Source: Hippasteria phrygiana
Lineage: Eukaryota; Echinodermata; Asteroidea; Valvatida; Goniasteridae
DNA length: 64,000 nt
Assembly: GCA_037893225.1 (NCBI GenBank)
Contig: JAZGUH010000005.1
Coordinates: 1,860,001-1,924,000, forward strand
Direction: 5' to 3'
Position numbers and translations under genes: made by a program. Shown piece by piece: positions 20,166 to 32,500 of this stretch. Numbering within the stretch: position 1 is the first letter of the stretch; each line of letters opens with the position of its first letter. Below the pieces are notes generated by a model. It searched no databases and was not told the DNA's origin. It worked only from the letters and a program-made list of their open reading frames with translations.

Positions 20166-20490
20166 TGGGAGGCTAATCATCCTTACTCGCAGCTGGGATG
20201 CTGAATTGCGAAGGACGCGGCTACAACGTGGTCGAGTCGCTGGCACGTAAAGGCGCCTCTGGCAGCCGGCCTACATCGACCCATGACCACGGAGCACAGC
20301 CAGAGATCGAAAGTGTTTGATTTTTCTTGGAGGGAGGAAAGCCGGAGGACCCGGAGCAAAAAACCTTCGTGGCACAGGAGAGAACAACGCACAACTCTAC
20401 TCACATATAGTCCGAGCCGGGAAACAAACCCGGGCCACATTGGTGAGAGGCGAGCGCTTTACGCACAAGCCACCCATGCCACCCACATGT
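20131..20490 (-). mobile_element. tRNA-derived SINE with (ATT)n tail
   Basis: Read on the minus strand, the element begins with a tRNA-like head (20488-20405: box A near ggcttgtgcgtaaagcgctc, box B cccgggtttgtttcccgg). A body of about 230 bp follows, then a trinucleotide tail of about 10 ATT units (20135-20166). The head-body-tail order is that of a complete SINE. Open frames on both strands inside it are incidental. Confidence 0.85.
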
Positions 20491-20654
20491 AACTACAGTG
20501 ACCAAATTGAAGTGACAACTCGACCCTCAGTTGAATCGAACTCATCAACCACTTGTGCATTCAAATAGAAAGTCAGTCATGCAATGAGCCAATTGGGACA
20601 AACTTGACTTTCAGTTTTAAGTTTTTTTATGCATGCGTGGCAGTTTAAATATGG

Positions 20655-21019
20655 AAAAGATTTTACTTTAATATCCCCCACCAAAATCGGTCAAGAACAG
20701 CAAAATCTTGGAAAATAACCGACCCTCCGTGATAAACAACCTGTTACAACCTGTTATTTCAAGATTTTTGTCAGTAAAGTCTTTCCAAAATGAGGAAGAA
20801 ATCAACATGAATGTGAACACTTTGGAGTGACTATTACATGTACATATGGTGCCAAGAACTTCTAACACAGAAAACACAAACTTTCTTCCCCTATATTACA
20901 CTAAAATGTCCCAACAAAATTCTCAAAATTAAAGGTTGTGCCAAGTGTTTATACAAATGAACACAAATGGATGGTTATTTTTCAAGATTTGCTGTTCCTA
21001 TTAAAGTAAAATCTTTCCG
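20655..21019. mobile_element. Foldback element, AAGATTTTACTTTAA ends
   Basis: The left arm 'aagattttactttaatatc' and 'aagaacagcaaaatctt' pair with the right arm 'aagatttgctgttcc' and 'attaaagtaaaatctt'. Related copies are at 24300-24430 and 35540-35870. The 35.5-kb copy is interrupted by the hAT-like insertion at 35676-35797, and the present copy shows the uninterrupted sequence. Confidence 0.7.
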
Positions 21020-22480
21020 TTTAATGCAGTGTCAGTGTTAGACAACCACCCATACTTTTATAGTGGTAACCTTGGTAATGACAACAGGGTAATCCTTACC
21101 TTTAGGACTCCGTTCCATACTTCTAACGTTAGTTTCTAGGATATAAGAGAACTTACCTCAATATTTTGCGATGATACAGGGAGGAAAAGTCACTCCGTGT
21201 GCTTGGAATCATCTAAATAGTTCGCTATAAGATATCATGTTGAATATGAGCAAGCTTAATTTTGTGAAAAGAGGGCAGGGTTTTGATTTATGAGGGAAAT
21301 TATGGGGTAAAACGGCAACGTCTCTGACTGCAAAAAAAGGTAGGAAAGTCACATTTTCTTTGAAAGTGCGTTTCAAAATTACAACAAACATGAGTTAATA
21401 TGAAGAAAAAACAGACTGTCTTACTCTTGTCTTAGTCTTAGCCTGCAAAAGTCACTTCGGTCATGTCGGTAGGCCTACTGTATTAAAAGTCAGTTTTGAA
21501 CGGAACTCGTAAAAGAAATACTAGAGGTGTCCTAAAGCTGAGAGATCATGGTTCCCCCACAGAACTTGCACACAGCCAAAACTGTGCATCAGGACAGTCC
21601 GTCCAACTTCACACCGGTCCCCCCCCCCCCCCGATTTATTTGCAAATCGATTGTTTTCTTTCACAGTACTAAAAATGTCAAATGACCCGCGAAGGCGGTC
21701 ATACTAATCAACTTCTTTCCCAACACCACCTACGTGTGACATTAAAGTATTAGGACAAGAAAATAAAGCGAAAACGGGGTGAATCTGAGGAAATATTTTG
21801 TATTATGTTACTTAAAACTTACCAAGTGCTGTACACTTAACACCATTTTCAGAGTGCGTGCCCGGCAAAGTTTGCCTTTGCTATGGTAAAATCAAAATGT
21901 CAATTTGCAAATACTATGGGAAGCCTAGTCTCTCAAAATAATGCACTTCTAAATGATACAACATTATTAAGGCCAGAATTAACTAGTCCTATAGAGAAAC
22001 AAGCAACATACAGGAAGTTAACCACAAAAGATTGCACTCTTAAAAAAAAGAAAAAGAAAAAAAGAAAAAAATACAATCTAAATTCAATCCATCAATAGAT
22101 TTGTGACCAACCAAGCAGATTATGCTTCAAGTGATTGATTCATGAATCGATCAATCAATTTGTTTCCAGATGATCTTCCTGGCAAACCCTCTTGGGGTCT
22201 CTTGCCCACTTGGCCACTCGGGGTCGTCTTTCCATTTCCTGTTTATCCTTGCCACATCCCTCTGTTCCTTCTATTTCCCATTACCACCTCCTATATTTAC
22301 CCCCCCCCCCCCCCCTTTACCACACTCATTTGTTCCCTTTCCCCAGCTTCATCTGTCTCATCTTAATCCCTCCCCTCCTTCATCCTTACCCTAACCACAC
22401 TCCTTTCTTTGATGTTCACCCACTTTGATGTTCACCCTTTTGAATTCCTCTTTTGTGTTTCTCCACCCACCCCCTCTTGC
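21020..22480. other. Intergenic, homopolymer-rich
   Basis: There is no supportable gene. The stretch contains poly-C runs at about 21618-21632 and 22300-22315 and an A/G-rich run at 22042-22070. The pyrimidine-rich zone at 22180-22480 yields proline/serine-rich frames that reflect base composition only. Confidence 0.5.
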
Positions 22481-22524
22481 ATGTGTGTTCCCCACATGTT
22501 TGTTTCATGTACATGTACACTGTC

Positions 22525-22650
22525 ATTTGCCTTTAAGAAAGAACTTGCCTAAGTTCAAAACGTCAGGCTAGCTAATTTTTTAATCAATTATTTACTTTAT
22601 TCTGATAAAATAGATTTTTGAAAGATTTTGTGACAGACCTTAGCGCTCTA
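22525..22650 (+). mobile_element. SINE-type 3' tail shared with 47.3 kb
   Basis: The block 'gcctttaagaaagaacttgc' with 'agttcaaaacgtcagg' and 'ctagctaatttt' recurs in diverged form at 47310-47365 after a tRNA-like head. It is probably the 3' part of the same SINE family. No head is visible here. Confidence 0.45.
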
Positions 22651-22903
22651 TAAGAAGTCACTATTATTATTATGTAAATTGTCTTTTTGTTTTTAAGTCG
22701 AAATGTGTTTTAAAAGGATTTTGTCAAGGCTGTGAATTTCTTTTCTTTTTTAGCAATTTCTGTATGTTCCGCATTGAACAATAGTTTGTGTGATCGAGCT
22801 TTTTCATAGGCCGTGTTCATGTTGTTCTACTTTGTACACAGAAAATGAGAAAGAGAAACTGGGGTATTCATGTACAATGTATAATTGGAGGAAGCACACT
22901 TAC

Positions 22904-23066
22904 TGCATAGACAACTTCGCAAATATAAATACCGCCTGGTTGAGACGTACGTCATAATGGTTAAAAGGGATTGTGGGAAGGAATGAGACTGCTATTTCCT
23001 TCCCACAATGCCTTTTTACCATTGTGACGTCTCAACCAGGCGGTATTTGCGAAGTTGTCTATGCAC
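22904..23066. mobile_element. Near-perfect foldback MITE
   Basis: The two arms of about 75 bp are inverse copies: 'gcatagacaacttcgcaaat' with 'accgcctggttgagacgt' on the left, and the mirror to ttgtctatgc on the right. A short loop separates them. It lies 450-610 bp upstream of the AGGF1 start codon, so transcripts or single strands of the promoter region could form a long hairpin. Confidence 0.9.
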
Positions 23067-23187
23067 AAAGTAGCCAAATCAGTCATATTTTGCACTTTTG
23101 TTTCTGCTGCCCACCATACCCAACTTCTTGGCAAATTGACACAAATATGACAAAGCGCCACCAATCGCCAAAACTTGTCAAGCGAAC

Positions 23188-23343
23188 ATGGCGGCTTTCT
23201 TCGATGAAGAAATGACAATGAACAACGTTTCAAGGTTTCTTACTCAATTTACGTCTAAATATACCTGCGATCGCAAGGTTTTTGCATCGAAAGTGGACAG
23301 TAATATTTTAATTTCCTTTTTATTTTCCCCAGAGTACGGATGA
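23188..23343 (+). CDS. Possible upstream ORF, 51 codons
   Basis: An ATG in good context (gaacATGG) opens a 51-codon frame starting MAAFFDEEMTMNNVS, ending at the TGA at 23341-23343, 171 bp before the AGGF1 start codon. If the AGGF1 transcript starts upstream, this would be a sizeable uORF in its leader. A strong acceptor-like site (ttttattttccccag) at 23331 shows that splicing here is also possible. I recognise no homologue. Confidence 0.35.
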   Translation: MAAFFDEEMTMNNVSRFLTQFTSKYTCDRKVFASKVDSNILISFLFSPEYG

Positions 23344-23514
23344 TCATCCGGAAAGCGACTTAGCCGGAGAAATTGAGAGGCGATGAAAGTGAAATAACGT
23401 TAGACGACTGAGTTACGCGTTGGGTTGTGGTGGACTAGAGTTTGACTGTGGAAACGTTTCCGATCTCATGATTTCTGAAGTCCTACATTTTATTGGGTTT
23501 GGAAGGAAATCAAG

Positions 23515-23532
23515 ATGACTGAAGCTGCTGAG
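23515..23532 (+). CDS. AGGF1: AGGF1 exon 1 (coding part)
   Basis: The ATG at 23515 (atcaagATG) encodes only MTEAAE before a donor (gag|gtaata). It is in phase with exon 2. The choice of start is supported by frame and donor, not by homology, so an upstream start cannot be excluded. Confidence 0.65.
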
Positions 23533-26500
23533 GTAATATCAACAGGTTTTTCAGCATTTGTATTTTGATTTCCATTGATGAACTCAGAACGGTTCTAGTA
23601 AAGTAGTACTAAAGTTAAAGTAGTAGCTTGAAAATTCCAGCTCTAGTCTAGGCTCAAGATTCGCCATTAGAGCTGGAAGGAATCCTATGGGGTAGGTCAG
23701 GGTCGTTTAAGATCTTCCCGATATCTTCCGTTTCCCTGAATATATCAACTAAACACTCACCTTGAACTGTAGAGCAGTCATTCATGCAGCTGTTGATCCC
23801 CTCAAAATGAGAATATGATCAAGTTAAACCCGAAATTTTTTTTTATTTTTCGTGCAAATCGGTGCATGCACAAACCAGCTGTGTACAAAGTAATGGAGCG
23901 GATTTTTGAACATGAACGATGTTTTCCGATCGATTATCGGCCAGCGGCACAACGCGCGCCTCGGGGCTCGATATCCAACGGCTGTTTGCTGATCGCTGTT
24001 AGTATTTCAGCAAACAGCCGTTGGATATCGAGCCCCGAGACGTCGGGGTGTCGCGGCGGTTCTGGCAGCCAAATTGAACCGCTACAATGTATTTGTGCAG
24101 TCAAGCGTATCATAAACAATAATCCAACAATGGATTGAAACTGCACTAACAGCGGCCACAGGCGTCATCCGTATTAAAACTTTTTTTTTATTTCAGTGGT
24201 TTTGGAGATTTTTTTAAAAGGAAAATAAAGTCCGAGAACCATTTGGTTGATAGTCTGGTTCCAACAGCAAATATCGTCACGTTTAATACCATCCCCCCCC
24301 CCCCTCCACTAAAATCGGTAAAGAACAGCAAAATCTTGATAAATAACCACCCCTTCTAAAATAACTCTATAAAATTCATTAAAAAAATGAGGCGGAAATC
24401 AACATGTAGGCCTATGTGAACACTTCATGCCATAAAAATTGTATTGAATATGGCTCAAAAGTAACATACATGTAATTTGTCTCTCTCTCTCTCTTTTTAA
24501 AATAAGGATCAAACAGATGAGTTAAAGTCAACAATGGATGATGCGGATTCATTGAGGTCAAAGGTCATAGGTCTCAGTGAGGAGCTTGCCGAGACTAAGG
24601 AGAAGTTGGCCACCACTCGGAAGGAACTGGCCGCGTCCGAGAAACTGAGAACGGAGGTTGGCGAGAAACTGACCGCTATTCAGACGGAACTGACCAAGTC
24701 TGAGGAACTGAGAACGGAGGCTGAAAAATGCGCGTCGGAGCTACGCAAAAAGGTGTGCCGTAGGCCTTGATGCCGATAAATCAGGCAATTCACAATAAAA
24801 TGCGCCACCAAGTGTTAGCACCAAAGAGGTCGCTTTCCAACTTCAAAGTTGGCAAACTGCCCATAAATATCACATCCTTCCAGAAGTGTTTAAATTATGG
24901 TTGGACATCGGACATTTTCCAACCATTTGCAGTATTTGTCTGAAGAAAATATGGTTTGTTATGGCTGTAGTTTGTGTGTTATGGCTATGCCATGGCAGAT
25001 GAAAACCTGATAATGGTCCAGCAATTATTGCGTCGAATGTCGCCCTCTGTCCTTCATCCATGGGTATTTCTGGGGAAATGTCAGTTTAGTAGTGTTTAAT
25101 TAAAATGTTAAAATTGCAAAAAAGGAATTTTTAACTACCAAAAAAAGTGTCCAGCAAGAACAATCTTGAATAGTAAAAACATTACTAGCAAAAAGTCCAT
25201 GTGATTGTCATGTTTTTTAAGCAATGTATTGTTTTTTGGTATATTGCTATTTACATATAAGCAAAAGTATACAATAGAAATTGTCGTGGTTCTCGTGTTA
25301 AAAAATATTAAAATACATTCATAAATGTTAAAAATTGAAGAAATACACTAATATTTTTATTTAAAACATTAAATTGCCACCTGAATTTTATTTACAAATG
25401 ACTCTCAAAATTGTTTTGGCTGGTTAGCCTGTTTTTTAACAAATTGAAGGAATTTGTTTAACGCTAAGCAGTTTTTATGCTCCATGTCAAATCCAATTCC
25501 TCTCTATTTAGGATGCTTTCCTAGATTTCTTCGACCTAGTCCGAGTAAAAGAACATGTATTTCACTCTTAGTTCCCAATCCCGTTTTTTTTTCCCTTTTA
25601 AACATGTAGGTGGAGACGTTAAGTCAAGAAGTTTATGACCTGCGCAAGGATGGAAACAAATCTGTTGTAGATGTTGGCTGTCAGATGGACCAGACAGCTG
25701 CTGTTACGTCAACAGAGGGGGCTGTCGCAGGGAGTACTGCGCAATCCGATTGGGCTATGGAGGTTGGGACTTCTGTAAGTTGGAACTTTCTTTGTTTATA
25801 GATGGCTGTTTCCTTTCAAGCTTTGTAGTGGTTAAAAAAGGACAACCAAGTTTACATGGAAGAATTTAAAAGTTATAAACAAAATCAGTGTACCAAACAT
25901 TATTCAAAAAAATTATATAATACTGTTCTGAGTGATGTGTTTTGTATTGTATTTTTTTCTCTTGTAATCAGAGTGCGACACAGTCGGTCGCAGACAGTGT
26001 CAGAGCCGCAGCCGAAGCCGCAGCCACCCAAACCGGCTTTGTCTTGGACCAGACTACTGGCATGTACTACGACTGCAACTCTGGCTATTACTACGATCAA
26101 GTAAGCATTCATAATATGATGAACCTAGTACGAAATTTATCAGTCGGAAATTTACAATACCTCTATTAGAAATGCATGATACCCAAGTCAAAATTTGTGA
26201 TTCCGGGTAGGCTTTTAACCCCTTGAGTACGGTATTTTACGGGAGACGTCGGGGTGCCGCGAACCGCTACAATGTGTTTTTGCAGTCAAGCGTAACCTAT
26301 ACACAATAATCCAACAATGGATTGAAACTGTACAAACAGCGGCCAATGGCGTCATCCGGCCTGGTGGCACTGTTTTTTTTGCACCATATTCTGTCATCCG
26401 TTCGCAAGGGGTTAATGATAAAAATGTAACAAGTTTATACTAAAGGTGTTTTCTTGAAGGTAGTAAATTGGCAATTGATTTTGAAGACTAGTGAAAAATG

Positions 26501-29500
26501 CTATTTAAATTGACGTTTTTTGTACTATTTGTATGCTTTGATAATAATTCAAAATCTCTCCCTAAGTCGCTGTGTTTCCCAAAACATATTATTTAGACAC
26601 TAAAATGTCTTCCTAATGGTGTACATGTATTTGGTAATATTTAAGATATTGTTAACAATATTTTCTGTCAGGTAAATAAGCTGTATTATGACCCCAACAC
26701 TGGCATCTACTACTATTTCGATGAGGGAACCGGTTCGTACCAGTTCCACTCGCAAGTTGAACTCCCAGCATCCACGCAAAAGGGACAACGTGGGAAAGGG
26801 AGAGGCGGAGCTTCAGGAAAGCGTAAAGAGAGGAGGCAGGCGGAGGAGCACAGCCGAGCGGATGACAGGGTGAGATTCTCGAAAGAAACCCATAACTTAC
26901 AAAATGAAAACCTTAGGCCAATGGAAGGTTAATGTACTGTGGACCAATCGGTTTGTATTTAGTAGCACAGCAATAAGGAAAAATACAAGTGGAAGTTCAT
27001 ATCACTGCTGTTGCATACTATATTTTGTTGGATTTTGCTAAATTTTTAATTACTCTTGCATATATCAGTCGGAAAATTTCATCTTGAATATGGACGACGG
27101 GCATAGCCACAGTTTGAAAAAGACCACCTGGCCGGTTGTCGTCTGTACGTGCATTCCTGCGCATACTCAATCCATTCATGTTTCAACTATATTGTTCTTG
27201 AATGGGAGTGTAATGAATAGACGGAGCTTTTTCAAACAAAACTTTCATTCACCCGAAAGGGGGGCTCCAAGTACAATGAATAGGCGGCACTCTATTCAGT
27301 GTGGTGCCTGTTGTTTGCATTTACGCTTGGCTACACAGCCTGTTCTTGGCATACCAGTACCCCATTAATAACAGCTAGACACAAGGGGTTAAGTTTGTAC
27401 TTAAGATATAGCCAAATAGCATTGCGAGAGTCCCTTTAGTCAAGAGTGTTTCATTGACCCAGCCCGGAAGACACCCTGCTGACAATTCCCATGTTCCTGT
27501 ACAAGTCTGGCTCATTCCCTGGGCCTGCTCCAGAACCATGATTGACAGGGTCTGAATTTCAGATAAGGTAGGCTGTTCAACGCCTGCACGTACCAAGTCG
27601 ACTTGATTGTTAAGTGACATTGAAGATTGTGTATCTGGCAATTTTCTTTTATGCAAATCGCACATCACAAGCCCAAGGGCACTTGAGTTGGGGGCTACAG
27701 AGGAAAGTGTGGAAGAACCAGCCCCTCACACTGAAACAAGACAAGCTAATCTCTTCACAGTATGAATATGGATGGTAACTAGTCCACTGCAAGGCATTAA
27801 TAATGCCTCGACCCATATTAATTCCGTAAGAACAATTTAAGTTCAAGTAGTTCTGGTGCAGTTTGACGGGGGCTAAGTAGTGCACTCAAATTCATAAGAA
27901 GCTTGACAATCTGGGCTGAAGGAAGTCTGGTTTGTGTTTGCATTACAGGAGAATTCCTTGACCTCTGCCCTTTCAAGGCTTACACTAGAGCCCAAGCAAG
28001 AACTATACCCACGTGATTACACTTGGGCAACCAGCGCCCCATGTTACACCCCCGAAAAGCCCACCGTTCGCACTACACCTAGAATCCGTATCAACCTCCC
28101 CGCACACTCTGTTTCCAAAGGTACGTGAATTCACTAATACATTTTTTTTCTGTTGTTTTCTCTTTCTTTCCCTCATTCCTTGTGGACTCTTTCCGTTGCC
28201 TGGATACGCATCTTTAGCGGCGGGAGACCCTAGATGACATGGATTGTCAGATCATTGAGATGAGGCAGGATACCAGACATGGCCACAAGCGGCGTAGGAA
28301 TGATGGTTCCAGGGAGCGTGCCCGAAGTTTTTCTGAACGAGATGAAAATGCCACACCGCAGAGAGCTCCTCGCGACAGGCAGCGCAGAAAAGAGCACCGT
28401 GGGCATTCTCACAGGGAAGTAGAGGGCAAGGTTGAAACGGTCACTAGTGAGCATGCTCACGAGCACAAAAAAAGGATGGAGTCGAGGGAACGGCGACGAA
28501 AGCAACGTCGGGAAAGTCGCTCCAAGCGGAGAAATGAAAGATGGAGTAATAACGACGATCGTAGTCACGTTAGCAGTCAACGGGACCAAGAGCCAATAGA
28601 TGTGGTTTCAGATGGTGAGATTAGGACTCATGAGGGGGCGGAGCTTGATGGTTTGGAAGAAGGCGGGAGTCAGGGGCCGCAAAATCACAAAGCAGTAGAT
28701 GAAATGAGGAAATCAGCTGGAGAAAACGAGAATGATGGGAGTGGGGACAATCAAGCACAGGAGAAACAGAACGACACCGCAGATGCCGAAAAACAGAAAG
28801 ATGAGACCAGTCCGGAAATTATCAGAGGTAGCTCGGAGAGTTCAACAGCAAAAGACGACTCTCCGAGTGGGGAGGAAGCCAAGACGGACGAGGACAAGGT
28901 CGAAGGTCAGAGGTCACCAGAAGCTGCCACAGACAGCGGAAAGAATCGGCAGGTTATTGTTGCAAATCCAGACGCAGAAGCCATTAGTAGGGATGCGTTG
29001 CCTAGCAACCAGCGCCCCGGAGATGGGGAAACGCAGGAGGGGTTTTCAGACGGGGAAATAGTGGAAGACGTCATGATCGTCGAGGACGGGGAGGAACTCA
29101 TCATCTTGAGCTCGGATGAGATGGAGGAAGGAGAGCTGTCCGACAGTTTGTCAAATGTTTCCTCCAGTGAGGGCAGCTCACTGGAGTCGGTGAGCGCCAC
29201 CTCCGAAGAGGATCTGGAAGAGATATCAGTAGATTCTGATAGCTCGGGGGGGTTAGAAGGTTAGTTGGTTTTGGAAAACAAAAAATAACGGTGGCACCTT
29301 CGTGATTAATGAAATATCTTCATAATGTCAGATTTGTTCCTTAATACATAAGACAAACTTAATTCATGACGTGGCTCGACTAAATGGCATTATGGGTTAC
29401 ACGCAGAAACAACCATTTTGTCACCGGGAAGTCCATTTGGGATTTTAACATTTTTTTACATTAAAAAAAGCTAAGTTATATAAGTGAATTCAATCTTGAA

Positions 29501-32500
29501 ATACTGTTTTGGGTCATTTTTATTTTTGCACCGACTTTTGAGTGTCAAAACATGTGGGCGCGACTCCAACATCTTTAACCCCTTGCGTACGGTTGACACA
29601 AATACGTGCAGATTGAAAATTGCCACCTGGCCGGGTGACGTCTATACACGTCAATTTCTGCATTTTCAATCCATTATTGGGGTATCGTGTTCGTTTTGCT
29701 TGGCTGCACAAGCCGGCCTGGTGCCCCGACGCCCCCATATGAAATCCGGGGTCAAGGGGTTAAAAGTGAATAGCCTGGGTCAAATCAACACGTAATACAT
29801 TATAGCTTATTACCTTTACTTGAAGGAATTTCCACACTTTGTAATTCTCAAGTTTTAAGAGCTGCAACTTTCCGCATTTTATGTAGTCGGTTGGTTATCA
29901 AGCCATATGGAAAAACAAGTCGGATGACTTTCCCCGAACATGAATGATAATTCCAGCTTTTTGATTCCTCTCGCAGTGTTGAAAGTTGACTACCCCCCTT
30001 GCATCAGAATGATCGTGACCAAATCAGACAGCCTCGGGCCAGGCTCATTGTTCATCATCACATGTGCGGGCGGTACCATTGGAAGGTAGGGGTGTGATTC
30101 ACTCAATTTAACCATGATTGAAGGTGTTTATGGTGACACGGACACGCCTCTTGGTGCCAAAGGGTGTGACAATCACATGTGTGAATGTTGGATAAAATGG
30201 AAAAAAACACACATAGCTTTGTGTGTAAACACCTTCAATCTGGGACCTCCTATTCTGCATACTTTAAACTTTTTGGCAAGGATCCTCATTGGTTTTGTAC
30301 ACGGTTTTCAAACGGGGACCTTTCTCAACCGGGGACCCTATTGTCCTCTATTGTTAAAGGTCCCCTATTGCATGCAAAAACAAACTCTCACACAGCAAAC
30401 AAAAAGCACGCAAACACACAGCTTTACGTTCCATACCTAGTGTGGAGTCCCCCCCCCCCCCCTCCCGAATAAAAGCTTTCTTTGAAAAAACTGTCTATTC
30501 ATTACACTCCCATTCAAGAACAATATAGTTGAATGGATTGGGTTGAGTATGCACAGGCATGTGCATATAGACGACAACCGGCCAGGTAGTCTTTTTTCAA
30601 ACCGCGGCTATGGCCGTCGTTTGTATACAAGAGGTTAAACTTGGCTCTGTCTTGGTTTGTGTTAGGGAGGGCGGTAGCCACGCTGTTCTGATCCAGAGCG
30701 TGAAGGTCAGTAAGCGCCACGCGCAAATTGTCTACGACTCGGAGGAACGGCAGTACACGATAGTGGACCTCGGAAGTCAAAACGGAACGCTGCTGAACGG
30801 GAAAGCCATATCAGAGGTGAGAGATTGACACACAGTGACAAACAGTGACAAACACAGTCGTACTTTCAGAATACTTGTGAGGACAATGCTTTGTGTTTCC
30901 TATTGTTCCTTTAATATAACCCAACCCCAGAGATTAAGCACGTATTTCTACTTGCGAGGACCGATTTCAACAAAAGACTTGACTTGCGAGGACTGAAAGG
31001 TTTTGTTTGTATTTCCTTTCTCCTCTTGTCCTCAGAAGTATATACAGAACCTGTACACAGTGACAAACACAGTGACAAACACAGTGACAAACACAGTGAC
31101 AGTGACAAACACAGTGACAAACACAGTGACAAACACAGTGACAAACAGCGACTTATTTCAATTTTGTTTATGGTGAGATGGGAGTTGGTCTCGCCAATGG
31201 AGGAAGTTACCCCGCCTGGGTCTATAGGTCTGCAAATTGGGATAATTTCTAAGGAATCTGTTGAAGAATTATCCTCTATTTAGATCTGGGCCAAGGAAAA
31301 GTTTAATGGCAGAAAAGCCGAAAACCTGATTTGTCATTGATTTGTCATTTTTTTACCCACCCTCCCTTCCCACACCCCTTTAGCAACGTGTCGTCAGCGA
31401 ACCCCGCCCCTTATCCCACCGTGACTACATCACCATTGGCGGTACTACCCTAAGATTACACATACACCCAGGCGACGAGACGTGCGAGGAGTGTGAACCG
31501 GGACAAGTCCAGGCTTTGATAGCGCTCCAACAACTGAACGAGCTCTCGGCAGGTACAGCACATCGGGAAATTGTGTGAAAAAGAATTCGCAGTCATTTCA
31601 CAATTCGCACGCAACTTCTCCCCGCTGCGAATACAAGTGGGAAATTATTTTCTTTGGAAAATGTTTTCCCCACTTGTGTGAAAAGGCGAGAAAATGTTTT
31701 CCCTCTTGTGTGAAAAGGCGTGAAGATGTTTTCCCACCGTAGGGAAATTTTTCACATTTTGTGAAATGAAAATGAATTCCCTGGGAAGAGAAATTCCCAT
31801 CTCTGTAGTTCGTTGGCCATTGCGAAATGTACAAATAACTAAAGCCATATAGTGCCCATATCACTACTGAGACACTGCCTAACGTGTATGTTCTTCGTGG
31901 CCAAAATTAACAGGTTTTTCCGGCTACTTTGTCTTTATGGCATTTAAGTAACTTGCTCACCGTTTGCTGCTCTCGTTCACTTCTAAAGGAATGTCTTCAG
32001 GAGGCAAGCCCGACAAGGAGCAACAGCGGCGCAAGGAACTCCGCCATCTCAAGAAGAAGTTCAATTTGGCCAAGGAGGAATACGGACACCAGGACCCATC
32101 GTTGGTCAACCCTGCATATATGGACAGGGCAGGAGAGAGACGACGTGTGGTAGGCAGTGATAACCCACACCAGCTGGACGACCAACCGGCCTCCGTAGAC
32201 AGGTACTTTATGGAGTGCGTTTGTTTTATCACGAGTACGAGTACGACTACCCCCCTTTTTAAAAAAAAACATTGCTTGCCACCCCCATGATGTGCAGTGC
32301 CGTGTACAAAACTTATACGTGGCCAATCCTACGAAATATCTCTTAAAGACATTTTTGGAGTTGATAGTTTTTGCTTGCATTGGAAAGAGCACACTTCGCT
32401 CATCATTTTTATATAGCACTCAGTTTTACATCCTGATAATATGGACATTATGTGGGTGAAAACCCTAACAATTCCTATTGACTACCGCTGTATACATTTT

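Noticed and set aside
22142..22428. Three overlapping Pro/Ser/Leu-rich frames.
   Set aside because: The region is a pyrimidine-rich stretch with a poly-C run. No frame has domain features or supporting splice sites.
28239..29264. Independent single-exon gene of 341 codons.
   Set aside because: Splice phases on both sides place it as exon 7 of AGGF1, and its stop codon lies just beyond the donor.
30984..31283. Frame with repeated SDKH units.
   Set aside because: It is an artefact of the 12-bp cagtgacaaaca repeat in AGGF1 intron 9.
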